Positions 8,233 through 15,116 of a stretch of DNA of 29,279 nt are shown one piece after another (within the stretch, counting starts at the first letter, position 1; the number at the start of each line of letters is the position of its first letter). The notes beneath the pieces were generated by a model. The model saw only the letters and a program-made list of their open reading frames with translations, was not told the DNA's origin and ran no database searches. The stretch is from JAASSS01 sp021767745 (GTDB lineage: Bacteria > Pseudomonadota > Gammaproteobacteria > UBA5335): assembly GCA_034189165.1 (NCBI GenBank), contig JAXHVN010000029.1:1-29279 (forward strand), written 5' to 3'. The position numbers were made by a program, and so were the translations under genes.

Positions 8233-8493
8233 ATGTTCCTTGCCCGCCGTGTCGCGCTTGCCGCCATCCGCCTGTACCAGGTGGCCATCTCGCCCTGGCT
8301 CGCTCCGCGCTGCCGGCACTGGCCGAGCTGTTCGGCCTATGCGGCCGAAGCGATCGCCCGCTACGGCGTCGGCCGCGGCGGCCTGCTGGCGCTGCGCCGT
8401 CTGGCGCGGTGCCACCCGTGGGGAACGTGCGGGGTCGATCCGGTACCGGACCTCACGCCTGAACACAGGCACGAGCCGGCGCGGCGCGAGTGA
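8233..8493 (+). CDS. yidD: Membrane protein insertion efficiency factor YidD
   Basis: A small membrane-associated protein thought to assist YidC-dependent membrane protein insertion. The 86 residues carry the whole family signature: IRLYQVAISPWLAPRCR, then PSCSAYAAEAI, RYG, LALRRLARCHPWG and VDPVPD. The three conserved Cys of the core are present. The last 15 residues (Glu/His/Arg-rich) vary between species. ATG at 8233 was chosen because it sits right at the conserved start; no good ribosome-binding sequence precedes it. The gene normally lies between rnpA and yidC near the origin, but neither is here. It ends 5 bases before the 3' end of the oppositely transcribed tRNA-Pro. Confidence 0.92.
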   Translation: MFLARRVALAAIRLYQVAISPWLAPRCRHWPSCSAYAAEAIARYGVGRGGLLALRRLARCHPWGTCGVDPVPDLTPEHRHEPARRE

Positions 8494-8498
8494 AGAAG

Positions 8499-8575
8499 TG
8501 GTCGGGGTGACAGGATTCGAACCTACGACCTCCGCCTCCCGAAGGCGGCGCTCTACCAAGCTGAGCTACACCCCG
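8499..8575 (-). tRNA. tRNA-Pro, anticodon CGG, CCA encoded
   Basis: Read on the minus strand, the 77 bases fold as a complete tRNA. Acceptor CGGGGTG pairs with CACCCCG, the D arm begins TAGCTCAG, and the anticodon stem CCGCC/GGCGG encloses loop TTCGGGA with anticodon CGG at positions 34-36. The T arm contains GGTTCGAATCC, and the 3' end is ACCA. It reads the CCG codon, which is common in a GC-rich genome. It starts 20 bases after the ispB stop on the same strand. I see no promoter of its own in that gap, so it is probably processed from the ispB transcript. Confidence 0.97.
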
Positions 8576-8595
8576 TATCTCGACCGCCCGGCCGC

Positions 8596-9564
8596 CTAGA
8601 AGCGGCGCAGCACGGCGAATTCGAGCAAGTCGCCTAGCGCTGCCTTGCAGGACGAATCCGGAAGTCGTCCGAGCAGCGCCTTGGCCTGCGCCGCATGGTG
8701 CTGCGCGAGCTGCGCAGTGTAGGCGATCGCCCCGGTCGATTCAATCGTGGCGAGCACCTCGTCGAGCTGCTCTACCGCCCCGGCGCGCACCGCCTGACGC
8801 AGCTGCTCCGCCTGGGTCGACGGCGCCTGCTGCAGAGCCCGGATCAGGGGCAGTGTCAGCTTGCCCTCGGCCAGATCGTCGCCGAGGTTCTTGCCGATCA
8901 GCTCGGGTTCGCCATCGTAGTCGAGCACATCGTCCACCAGCTGGAAGGCCAGGCCGAGGTGCTTGCCGAAGTCGCGCAGGTCCGCCACCCGTGCGGCCGG
9001 CGCATCGGCGATGAGGGCACCGCACTGGCTGCTGGCCTCGAACAGGCGCGCGGTCTTGGCATAGATGATGCGCAGATACTCGGCTTCGCTGAGCGCCACG
9101 TTCTGCACGTTCGACAGCTGCAGGATTTCGCCCTCGGCGATGTCGTTGGAGGCATCGGAGAGCACGCGCAGGATGTCGATGCGGTCGAGCGCCAGGATGA
9201 GCTGCGTGGCGCGGGAGTAGAGGAAATCGCCGACCAGCACGCTCGCGCTGTTGCCCCAGATCGCGTTCGCGGTGCGCCGCCCGCGGCGCAGGCCGGACCG
9301 ATCGACGACGTCATCGTGCAGCAGCGTGGCGGTGTGGACGATTTCCACCGCCGCGGCCAGCTGGATGTGGGCATCGCCGGTGATGCCGCAGGCGCGGGCG
9401 CTCATCAGCAGCACCGCCGGTCGCAGGCGCTTGCCGCCACTGCCGATGATGTGATCGCTGAGCGAGTGGATCAGCGGCAACGAGGAGGCGAAGGCGTCGT
9501 GGAGAAACTCGTTCACCCGGGCCATGTCGGGGGCGACGGGGTCCAGCAGGGAATCGAGTTGCAT
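8596..9564 (-). CDS. ispB: Octaprenyl-type polyprenyl diphosphate synthase
   Basis: Builds the long isoprenoid side chain of ubiquinone/menaquinone by repeated condensation of isopentenyl diphosphate, in the cytoplasm. The 322 residues match E. coli IspB (323). First Asp-rich motif DDVVD at 84-88, with the following Arg pair in GLRRGRR; second motif DDVLD at 211-215, with FQLV before it; GGKRLRPA at 43-50 binds substrate. The frame is open for 28 more codons to 9648, but that extension is Arg/Ser-rich, not family-like, and would cover the rplU promoter region. MQLDSLLDPV is the typical IspB beginning, so ATG 9564 was chosen. Transcription is divergent from rplU. The exact chain length (C40 versus C45) cannot be read with confidence. 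Confidence 0.95.
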   Translation of the reverse strand: MQLDSLLDPVAPDMARVNEFLHDAFASSLPLIHSLSDHIIGSGGKRLRPAVLLMSARACGITGDAHIQLAAAVEIVHTATLLHDDVVDRSGLRRGRRTANAIWGNSASVLVGDFLYSRATQLILALDRIDILRVLSDASNDIAEGEILQLSNVQNVALSEAEYLRIIYAKTARLFEASSQCGALIADAPAARVADLRDFGKHLGLAFQLVDDVLDYDGEPELIGKNLGDDLAEGKLTLPLIRALQQAPSTQAEQLRQAVRAGAVEQLDEVLATIESTGAIAYTAQLAQHHAAQAKALLGRLPDSSCKAALGDLLEFAVLRRF

Positions 9565-9647
9565 GCGTTGCGGTGTCCGTTTGCGTGTGGCGCTTGGGTT
9601 CGACGGTCGCCGGCGGGCGTCGCGAGAGTGGCTTTGAGCGATGGTCA

Positions 9648-9677
9648 TTGACGACGGGTGCCCTGTCTCGTTAATCT
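9648..9677 (+). promoter_or_regulatory. Candidate sigma-70 promoter for rplU-rpmA
   Basis: TTGACG at 9648-9653 followed 18 bases later by TAATCT at 9672-9677 (17 bases to the overlapping TTAATC). The -35 has five of six consensus bases; the -10 keeps the key T, A and final T. Transcription would begin near 9684, leaving about 40 bases of leader before the rplU start. The position between divergent ispB and rplU fits. Seen in sequence; activity is inferred. Confidence 0.6.
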
Positions 9678-9723
9678 TCGCAGTCTTTGTTCGGGCAGAG
9701 CTACCGACCGTGGAGATTCAGTA

Positions 9724-10038
9724 ATGTACGCCGTGTTTCGGACCGGGGGCAAGCAATACCGGGTGGCTGAGGGAGACCTTCTGGAGGTCGAAAAGCTGTC
9801 TGCCGAGGCGGGCGCAACGGTCGAGTTCGACGAGGTGCTGCTGGTCGGCTCCGGCGACGAGGTGAAGATCGGCGCGCCGCTGGTGACTGGCGGCAAGGTG
9901 ACCGCCGCCGTCCAGGCGCAGACGCGCGGACGCAAGATCCAGATCATCAAGTTCCGTCGCCGCAAGCACCACATGAAGCGGCAGGGGCATCGCCAGCACC
10001 TGACCCAGATCCGGATCACCGGCATTTCGGCAGGCTAA
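9724..10038 (+). CDS. rplU: 50S ribosomal protein L21
   Basis: Structural protein of the large ribosomal subunit that binds 23S rRNA. The 104 residues begin MYAVFRTGGKQYRVAEGD and contain the KFRRRKHHMKRQGHRQH RNA-binding stretch and ITGI close to the C-terminus, all typical L21. GGAG at 9712-9715 lies 8 bases before the ATG. It is followed by rpmA 15 bases on, the usual L21-L27 pair. Confidence 0.99.
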   Translation: MYAVFRTGGKQYRVAEGDLLEVEKLSAEAGATVEFDEVLLVGSGDEVKIGAPLVTGGKVTAAVQAQTRGRKIQIIKFRRRKHHMKRQGHRQHLTQIRITGISAG

Positions 10039-10053
10039 GAGGAGCAAGGCGGC

Positions 10054-10311
10054 ATGGCACACAAGAAGGCAGGCGGCAGCACGCGCAACGGGCGCGACTC
10101 CGAATCCAAGCGACTCGGCATCAAGCGCTACGGTGGCCAGGTCGTGAAGGCCGGCAACATCCTGATCCGCCAGCGCGGCACGCGCTTCCACGCCGGCACT
10201 AACGTCGGCTGCGGCAAGGACCATACACTGTTCGCCACGGTAGCCGGGCGGGTGGTGTTCGAACGGCGCGGTCCGGCGAACCGCAAGTTCATCAGCGTGG
10301 TCGCGGACTAG
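10054..10311 (+). CDS. rpmA: 50S ribosomal protein L27
   Basis: Large-subunit protein whose N-terminal tail reaches the peptidyl-transferase centre. The 85 residues start MAHKKAGGSTRNGRDSESK, followed by RLGIKRYGGQ and ILIRQRGTRFHAG, all diagnostic. There is no cleavable N-terminal extension like the one in Firmicutes. GAGGAG lies about 10 bases upstream of the ATG. It is co-transcribed with rplU, and an intrinsic terminator follows 22 bases after its stop. Confidence 0.99.
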   Translation: MAHKKAGGSTRNGRDSESKRLGIKRYGGQVVKAGNILIRQRGTRFHAGTNVGCGKDHTLFATVAGRVVFERRGPANRKFISVVAD

Positions 10312-10333
10312 GTCAGGCGTTGCAGCCGCAGAC

Positions 10334-10358
10334 AAGCCCCGCCTCGGCGGGGCTTTTT
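10334..10358 (+). terminator. Intrinsic terminator after rplU-rpmA
   Basis: A perfect 9-base stem AAGCCCCGC / GCGGGGCTT with tetraloop CTCG, running directly into five T (10354-10358). The stem is very GC-rich and the T tract follows without a gap, the standard rho-independent form. It ends only 13 bases before the obgE ATG, so it should separate abundant ribosomal protein mRNA from lower obgE-proB expression, with some read-through. Confidence 0.9.
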
Positions 10359-10371
10359 CGTTGGGGGCGCT

Positions 10372-11439
10372 ATGAAGTTTGTCGATGAGGTCGCGATCGA
10401 GGTGCAAGCCGGTCGTGGCGGGAACGGTTGCCTCAGCTTCCGCCGCGAGAAGTTCGTGCCCTTCGGCGGGCCGGATGGCGGCGACGGCGGCGACGGCGGC
10501 GATGTCTGGCTGGTCGCCCGGTCCGGCCTCGGCACGCTGGCGGACTTTCGCATGAAACGGCACTTCAAGGCCGAGAGCGGCAGCCCGGGCGCTGGCCGTC
10601 AGCGCACCGGTGCCCGTGGCGCGGACTGCGAGATCGCCGTGCCGGCGGGCACGTTGGTCCGGGACGTGGACACCGGCGAGCTGCTGGGTGATCTCACCAC
10701 CCCGGGCCAGCGCTTACTGGTTGCCAAGGGCGGCACACACGGCATCGGCAATACGCGCTTCAAGAGCAGCGTCAACCGCGCCCCCCGGCAGTTCACACCC
10801 GGCACGCTCGGCGAGCGGCGCCGGTTGCAGCTGGAGCTGAAGCTGCTGGCCGACGTCGGTCTGCTCGGCCTGCCCAACGCCGGCAAGTCGAGCCTGATCC
10901 GCAAGCTGTCTGCCGCCCGTCCGAAGGTCGCCGATTATCCCTTCACCACGCTGCGTCCGGCGCTGGGCGTGGTGGACCTGCCGGCGGGGCGCGGCTTCGT
11001 GGTCGCCGACATCCCCGGGCTGATCGCCGGCGCGGCGGAAGGCGCGGGCCTCGGCCATCGGTTCCTGCGCCACCTGCAGCGCACGCTGCTGTTGCTGCAT
11101 GTGATCGATCTGGCACCGGCGGAGGGCGAGCAGGCGGTGATCGAGGGCGCGCGGCAGATCATCGACGAACTGGCTGCCTTCGATGCGCAGCTGGCCGCCA
11201 AGCCGCGTTGGCTGGCGCTGAACAAGTGCGACCTGCTGGATGACGACACCCGCCGCGAGCGCCGCGAGCGGCTGTTGCAGGCGCTGGCCTGGGAGGGCCC
11301 GGTGTTCGAGATCTCCGCGCTTTCCGGCGAGGGCGTCGCGCGCCTGGTCGACGCGCTGGCTGCCGAGCTCGAGCGGCTGCGGCCGGCGCCCGAGCCCACC
11401 CCGGCCGAGGCACCGGCCCCCTACGATCCGTTGGCCTGA
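10372..11439 (+). CDS. obgE: Obg family GTPase
   Basis: Essential GTPase associated with the 50S subunit, acting in ribosome assembly and stress control. It has 355 residues. The Gly-rich Obg fold fills residues 1-158 (FVDEVAIEVQAGRGGNGCLS, GGDGGDGGDVWL). The G domain follows with G1 GLPNAGKSS at 166-174, switch I with DYPFTTLRP, G3 DIPGLI, G4 NKCD (usual NKxD) and G5 SALSG. The C-terminal tail after about residue 335 is a short Pro/Glu/Ala stretch, shorter than the acidic tail of E. coli ObgE. The ATG is preceded by GGGGG 5-9 bases upstream, just after the rpmA terminator. The stop is 3 bases before proB, so the two are probably one operon. Confidence 0.98.
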   Translation: MKFVDEVAIEVQAGRGGNGCLSFRREKFVPFGGPDGGDGGDGGDVWLVARSGLGTLADFRMKRHFKAESGSPGAGRQRTGARGADCEIAVPAGTLVRDVDTGELLGDLTTPGQRLLVAKGGTHGIGNTRFKSSVNRAPRQFTPGTLGERRRLQLELKLLADVGLLGLPNAGKSSLIRKLSAARPKVADYPFTTLRPALGVVDLPAGRGFVVADIPGLIAGAAEGAGLGHRFLRHLQRTLLLLHVIDLAPAEGEQAVIEGARQIIDELAAFDAQLAAKPRWLALNKCDLLDDDTRRERRERLLQALAWEGPVFEISALSGEGVARLVDALAAELERLRPAPEPTPAEAPAPYDPLA

Positions 11440-11442
11440 GCG

Positions 11443-12582
11443 GTGCTGACCGAGCAGGCGGCACGCGTCCGCTACGGCAGCGACAGTCGGCGCATCGTCG
11501 TCAAGATCGGCAGCGCACTGATCACGGCCGGCGGTCGGGGCGTCGATGCGCCGGCGATCGAGCGCTGGTGCCAGCAGATCGCGGCGCTGCGCCACGCCGG
11601 ACGCGAGGTGGTGCTGGTGTCATCCGGCGCGGTCGCGGCAGGCATGAGCCGGCTCGGCTGGGCGCGTCGGCCCCACGCGCTGCACGATCTGCAGGCGGCG
11701 GCGGCCATCGGCCAGATGGGGCTGGTGGAGATCTACGAGCGCGCATTCGCGCGGCACGGCCTGCAGCCGGCACAGGTGCTGCTGACCTACGACGATCTGG
11801 CCAATCGCCGCCGCTACCTGAACGCTCGCAGCACCCTGCGCACGCTGCTCGATCTCGGCATCGTACCGGTGGTCAACGAGAACGACACCGTCAGCACCGA
11901 GGAGCTGCGTTTCGGCGACAACGACACCCTGGCCGCCCTGGTGGTCAACCTCATCGAGGCCGACGCGCTGGTGATCCTGACCGATCAGGCGGGGCTGTAT
12001 GCCTGCGACCCGCGCGTCGATCCGCAGGCGCCGCTGGTCGGCTTCGGACGCGCCGACGATCCGGCGCTGGCCGCTGCCGCCAGCCCACGGGGCGGCGCGC
12101 TCGGCCGCGGCGGCATGGCCAGCAAGCTGACCGCCGCGCGCCGCGCTGCCGTGAGCGGCGCGGCGACGTTCATCGCCGCCGGTGCCGCTCCGGACGGCCT
12201 GACGCGGCTGCTGGCGGGCGAGGCCCTGGGCACGCTGCTGGTGCCGGCGCAGCCACGCCAGGCGGCGCGCAAGCAATGGATCGCCGGACAGCTGAAGTCA
12301 CGCGGCGCGCTGAGGCTCGACGCCGGCGCCGTGCGCGTCCTGCGCGAGCAGGGCAAGAGTCTGCTGCCGGTCGGCGTCACCGCGGTCACCGGCAGCTTCG
12401 ATCGCGGCGACGCGGTGAGCTGCCTGACGCCCGAAGGCGTCGAGATCGCACGGGGGCTGGTGAACTATTCGGCCGATGAATGCCGGCGGATCGCAGGGCT
12501 GCCGAGCGGGCGGATCGAGGCGGAGCTCGGCTACATCGACTCCGCCGCGCTGATCCATCGCGACAATCTGGTGCTGGTCTAG
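11443..12582 (+). CDS. proB: Glutamate 5-kinase (AAK kinase plus PUA domain)
   Basis: Phosphorylates glutamate to gamma-glutamyl phosphate, the first and feedback-regulated step of proline synthesis. It has 379 residues. The amino-acid kinase domain (about 15-270) shows IVVKIGSALIT, LVSSGAVAAGM, a NENDTVS segment, GDNDTLAALVV, LILTDQAGLY (here VILTDQ) and the GGMASKLTAA motif. The PUA domain (about 285-370) follows. The start is GTG at 11443, 3 bases after the obgE stop; no upstream ATG fits and the ribosome-binding sequence is weak, so coupling to obgE is likely. No proA is in the window. Confidence 0.97.
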   Translation: MLTEQAARVRYGSDSRRIVVKIGSALITAGGRGVDAPAIERWCQQIAALRHAGREVVLVSSGAVAAGMSRLGWARRPHALHDLQAAAAIGQMGLVEIYERAFARHGLQPAQVLLTYDDLANRRRYLNARSTLRTLLDLGIVPVVNENDTVSTEELRFGDNDTLAALVVNLIEADALVILTDQAGLYACDPRVDPQAPLVGFGRADDPALAAAASPRGGALGRGGMASKLTAARRAAVSGAATFIAAGAAPDGLTRLLAGEALGTLLVPAQPRQAARKQWIAGQLKSRGALRLDAGAVRVLREQGKSLLPVGVTAVTGSFDRGDAVSCLTPEGVEIARGLVNYSADECRRIAGLPSGRIEAELGYIDSAALIHRDNLVLV

Positions 12583-12643
12583 CCGCCGGTGAGCGTGGCG
12601 GCCTGCCGTGCCGGCGCGGGCTCGGCGTGCGCCGGGTGGGGCG

Positions 12644-13018
12644 TCAGGCGGCGATGATGAACAGCGCCACCACGCAGGCCACGCCCGCCGACCAGACCAG
12701 GGTGCGTAGCGTCGCCAGATCCGCCACGTAGATCGCGCTGTAGGCGATGCGCAGCGCCACGAAGGCCAGCGCCCAGCCGTTGATGGCAGCCTGCGAGGCA
12801 TCGCCCAGGTGGGCGATGATCACCGCCGCGGCGAAGGCGGGAAAGATCTCGTGGTGGTTCTGCTGCGCCCAGTCGGCGCGCTTGCGCCAGCCGGTCTGCT
12901 CGGCGAGGTAGTCGCGCACCCGGGCGTTGTCGAATCCCGTGCCGCCCACCTTGGCGAGGGCGGTCATGACCAGCGGGATGAACATCGCCGCCAGCACGCA
13001 CCAATAGGCGAGTGTCAT
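12644..13018 (-). CDS. MAPEG-family integral membrane protein
   Basis: A 124-residue protein with about four hydrophobic helices, resembling the MAPEG family (membrane-associated proteins in eicosanoid and glutathione metabolism). Bacterial members of this family mostly have no known substrate. Visible signatures are YWCVLAAMFIPLV at the N-terminus, FDNARVR, then GWRKRADWAQQNHHEIFPAF, which holds the conserved Asn and Glu of the family. ATG at 13018 has a strong GGAGG 7 bases upstream. It lies 16 bases downstream of rpsT in the same direction, so it is probably read from the rpsT promoter. It converges with proB; the 61 bases between the two genes hold a short GC stem at 12582-12602 but no T tract. 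Confidence 0.85.
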   Translation of the reverse strand: MTLAYWCVLAAMFIPLVMTALAKVGGTGFDNARVRDYLAEQTGWRKRADWAQQNHHEIFPAFAAAVIIAHLGDASQAAINGWALAFVALRIAYSAIYVADLATLRTLVWSAGVACVVALFIIAA

Positions 13019-13034
13019 GCGGCGGCCTCCGCGG

Positions 13035-13316
13035 CTACGATGCCTGCTCGCCCGTGGCCAGGCGCTTGACCTGCGTGTTCAGCCGGCTCTTGTAGCGGGC
13101 CGCCTTGTTGGCGTGGATCAGGCCCTTGCCGACCATGCCGTCGATGAGCGGCGTCGCCGCGCGCAGGGCGCTGGCCGCGGCTTCGGCATCCCCGCCCTGC
13201 AGGGCCCGCCGGACCGCCTTGACGGAGGTGCGCATGCGCGAGCGCAGGCCGGCGTTGTGCTGGCGATGCTTTTCGTTCTGCCGGGCGCGCTTGCGCGCCT
13301 GCTTGCTGTTGGCCAA
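13035..13316 (-). CDS. rpsT: 30S ribosomal protein S20 (TTG start)
   Basis: Small-subunit assembly protein binding 16S rRNA. It has 93 residues: (M)ANSKQARKRARQNEKHR at the start, then MRTSVKAVRRAL, and KGLIHANKAARYKSRLN near the end. These are diagnostic for S20. The start is TTG at 13316: the family always begins M-A-N, and no ATG/GTG lies there in frame. GGAG lies 8 bases upstream. E. coli rpsT also starts with UUG and is autoregulated, so the rare start is likely functional. An open frame of another 184 codons upstream runs antisense to murJ and is rejected. Confidence 0.97.
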   Translation of the reverse strand: MANSKQARKRARQNEKHRQHNAGLRSRMRTSVKAVRRALQGGDAEAAASALRAATPLIDGMVGKGLIHANKAARYKSRLNTQVKRLATGEQAS

Positions 13317-13361
13317 GATCGACTCCGCGGGATTCGTGAACACGGCAAATTTGGACGCGAA

Positions 13362-13390
13362 ATTCTCTGGATTCCGGCGCTGAATGTCAA
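13362..13390 (-). promoter_or_regulatory. Sigma-70 promoter for rpsT
   Basis: On the minus strand, TTGACA at 13390-13385 (perfect -35), a 17-base spacer and GAGAAT at 13367-13362 (four of six -10 bases). Transcription would begin near 13355, giving a leader of about 39 bases before the TTG start. The site lies in the gap between divergent rpsT and murJ. Confidence 0.8.
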
Positions 13391-13425
13391 GGTAGCGGTC
13401 TTGGCCGCTGGCCGCGCCCGCGTCG

Positions 13426-15033
13426 ATGGCATACGATCCCGGCCTTTTCTCCGGCAGCGCGCACTTGGCCAGCCTGTTCCGATCCTCCGTCGCCGTCAGC
13501 GGCATGACCATGGTCTCGCGTGTGCTCGGCTTCGCGCGCGACGTGGCGCTGGCTCGCGTGTTTGGCGCCAGCCCGGCCATGGACGCCTTCCTCGTCGCCT
13601 TCAAGATCCCCAATTTCCTGCGCCGGCTGTTCGCCGAGGGCGCCTTCGCCCAGGCCTTCGTGCCGGTGTTCGCGGAATACAAGACCCAGGAGGATGCGGC
13701 GGCGCTGCGTGAACTGGCCGATCGGGTCGCCGGCACCCTGGGGTTGATCCTGTTCGCAGTGAGCGTGCTCGGCGTGCTCGGAGCGCCGCTGCTGATCCTG
13801 CTGTTCGCGCCGGGCTTTGCAGATGACGCCTCGCAGTTCACGCTGGCCGTGGACCTGCTGCGCATCACGTTTCCCTACCTGCTGTTTATCTCGCTGACGG
13901 CCTTCGTCGGCGGCATGCTCAACGCCTTCGGCCGTTTCCTCGTGCCGGCGCTGACGCCGGTGCTGCTGAACATCTGCCTGCTGCTGGCGGCGCTGGTGTT
14001 CGCGCCGCGCTTCGCCGAACCGGTGCGGGCGCTCGCCTGGGGCGTGTTCGCCGCCGGCATCGCCCAACTGCTCTTCCAGCTGCCGTTCGTCTGGCGCCTG
14101 CGCCTGTTGCCGCTGCCGCGCTGGGGCTGGGCGCACGCCGGTGTCCGGCGCATCCTGCGGCTGATGGTGCCGACGCTGCTGGGTTCCTCGGTGGCGCAGA
14201 TCAACCTGCTGCTGGACACGCTGATCGCCTCGTTTCTGGCGGCCGGCAGTCTCAGCTGGCTGTACTACTCCGACCGGCTGATGGAGTTTCCGCTGGGCGT
14301 CTTCGGCGTGGCGGTGGCGACGGTGATCCTGCCGAGCCTCTCCCAGCGCCATGCCGGCGGCAGTGCGGAGCATTTTCGCGCCATGCTGGACTGGGCGCTG
14401 CGCTGGATGGTGCTGGTCGGCATCCCGGCCGCGGCGGGTCTGGCGATGCTCGCCTGGCCGATCCTGGCCACGCTGTTCTACTCGGCGAGCTTCCAGGCCG
14501 CCGATGTCTACATGTCCACCCTCAGCCTGGTGGCCTACACGCTGGGCCTGCCGGCGCTGTTGTTGGTGAAGGTGCTGCTGCCGGGCTTCTATGCGCGGCA
14601 GGACACGCGCACGCCGGTGCGCATCGGCATCATCGCCATGGTCGCCAACATGGGGCTGAACCTGCTGTTCGTGGTGCCGCTGGTACGGCTGGGCTTTACC
14701 GGGCCGCACATGGGCCTGGCGCTGGCCACTTCCTGTTCCGGCGCCCTGCAGGCCGGGCTGCTCTACCGGCAGCTGCGCGTGGCGGGCGTCTACCGCCCGT
14801 CGCCCGGCTGGGCGCGGCTGTGGCTGCAGGTGGTGTTGGCGGTGGCGGCGATGCTCGGGGCGCTCTGGCTCGTCGGCCCGCCCCGGCAGGACTGGCTGCT
14901 GATGTCCGGGGCGAGCCGCGGTCTGTGGCTCGCCGGCCTGGTCGGCGCGGCTGCGGCGGTCTACGGCGCGGTGCTGCTGCTGGCGGGGCTGCGGCCGGCG
15001 GACCTGCGACAGTCGCCGGAGTCGGCAGGGTGA
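13426..15033 (+). CDS. murJ: Lipid II flippase MurJ
   Basis: Polytopic inner-membrane protein that flips lipid II for peptidoglycan synthesis. It has 535 residues with about 14 hydrophobic segments (MOP/MviN fold). Signatures are VSGMTMVSRVLGFARD near residue 24, AMDAFLVAFKIPNFLRRLFAEG, AFAQAFVPVF, SLSWLYYSDRLMEFPLG and YARQDTRTPV. ATG 13426 gives 13 residues more than most homologues. A TTG at 13465 would give MASLFRSSVAVSG, aligning better with the E. coli start; neither site has a clear ribosome-binding sequence. TACGAT at 13432-13437 could be a -10, which would favour the TTG. murJ is divergent from rpsT. Confidence 0.95.
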   Translation: MAYDPGLFSGSAHLASLFRSSVAVSGMTMVSRVLGFARDVALARVFGASPAMDAFLVAFKIPNFLRRLFAEGAFAQAFVPVFAEYKTQEDAAALRELADRVAGTLGLILFAVSVLGVLGAPLLILLFAPGFADDASQFTLAVDLLRITFPYLLFISLTAFVGGMLNAFGRFLVPALTPVLLNICLLLAALVFAPRFAEPVRALAWGVFAAGIAQLLFQLPFVWRLRLLPLPRWGWAHAGVRRILRLMVPTLLGSSVAQINLLLDTLIASFLAAGSLSWLYYSDRLMEFPLGVFGVAVATVILPSLSQRHAGGSAEHFRAMLDWALRWMVLVGIPAAAGLAMLAWPILATLFYSASFQAADVYMSTLSLVAYTLGLPALLLVKVLLPGFYARQDTRTPVRIGIIAMVANMGLNLLFVVPLVRLGFTGPHMGLALATSCSGALQAGLLYRQLRVAGVYRPSPGWARLWLQVVLAVAAMLGALWLVGPPRQDWLLMSGASRGLWLAGLVGAAAAVYGAVLLLAGLRPADLRQSPESAG

Positions 15034-15042
15034 CGCGTTCCT

Positions 15043-15048
15043 TATACT
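15043..15048 (+). promoter_or_regulatory. Candidate -10 element for the ribF-ileS-lspA unit
   Basis: TATACT, five of six bases of the -10 consensus, in the 83-base gap between murJ and ribF. Transcription would begin near 15055, leaving about 60 bases of leader. No good -35 lies 16-18 bases upstream, so the call rests on the -10 and on position. Confidence 0.4.
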
Positions 15049-15116
15049 GGCATGCTCGCCCCTCCGGATCGTGCGCCGGAGCCGGCGAGGTCCAGGGTCC
15101 GAAGGTGGAGCGCAGG

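Noticed and set aside
8494..8599. Plus-strand frame tail containing GVTGFEPTTSASRRRRSTK
   Set aside because: Antisense translation of tRNA-Pro, another common false protein, not an extension of yidD.
9565..9648. 28-codon N-terminal extension of ispB
   Set aside because: Arg/Ser-rich, absent from the family, and it would cover the rplU promoter; the usual IspB N-terminus starts at 9564.
12582..12602. GCCGCC/GGCGGC stem at the proB stop as a terminator
   Set aside because: Short stem, 9-base loop and no T run; such stems are expected by chance at this GC content.
13387..14709. 440-codon minus-strand open frame opposite murJ
   Set aside because: Gln/His/Arg/Asp-rich complement of hydrophobic codons; MurJ on the plus strand explains the region.
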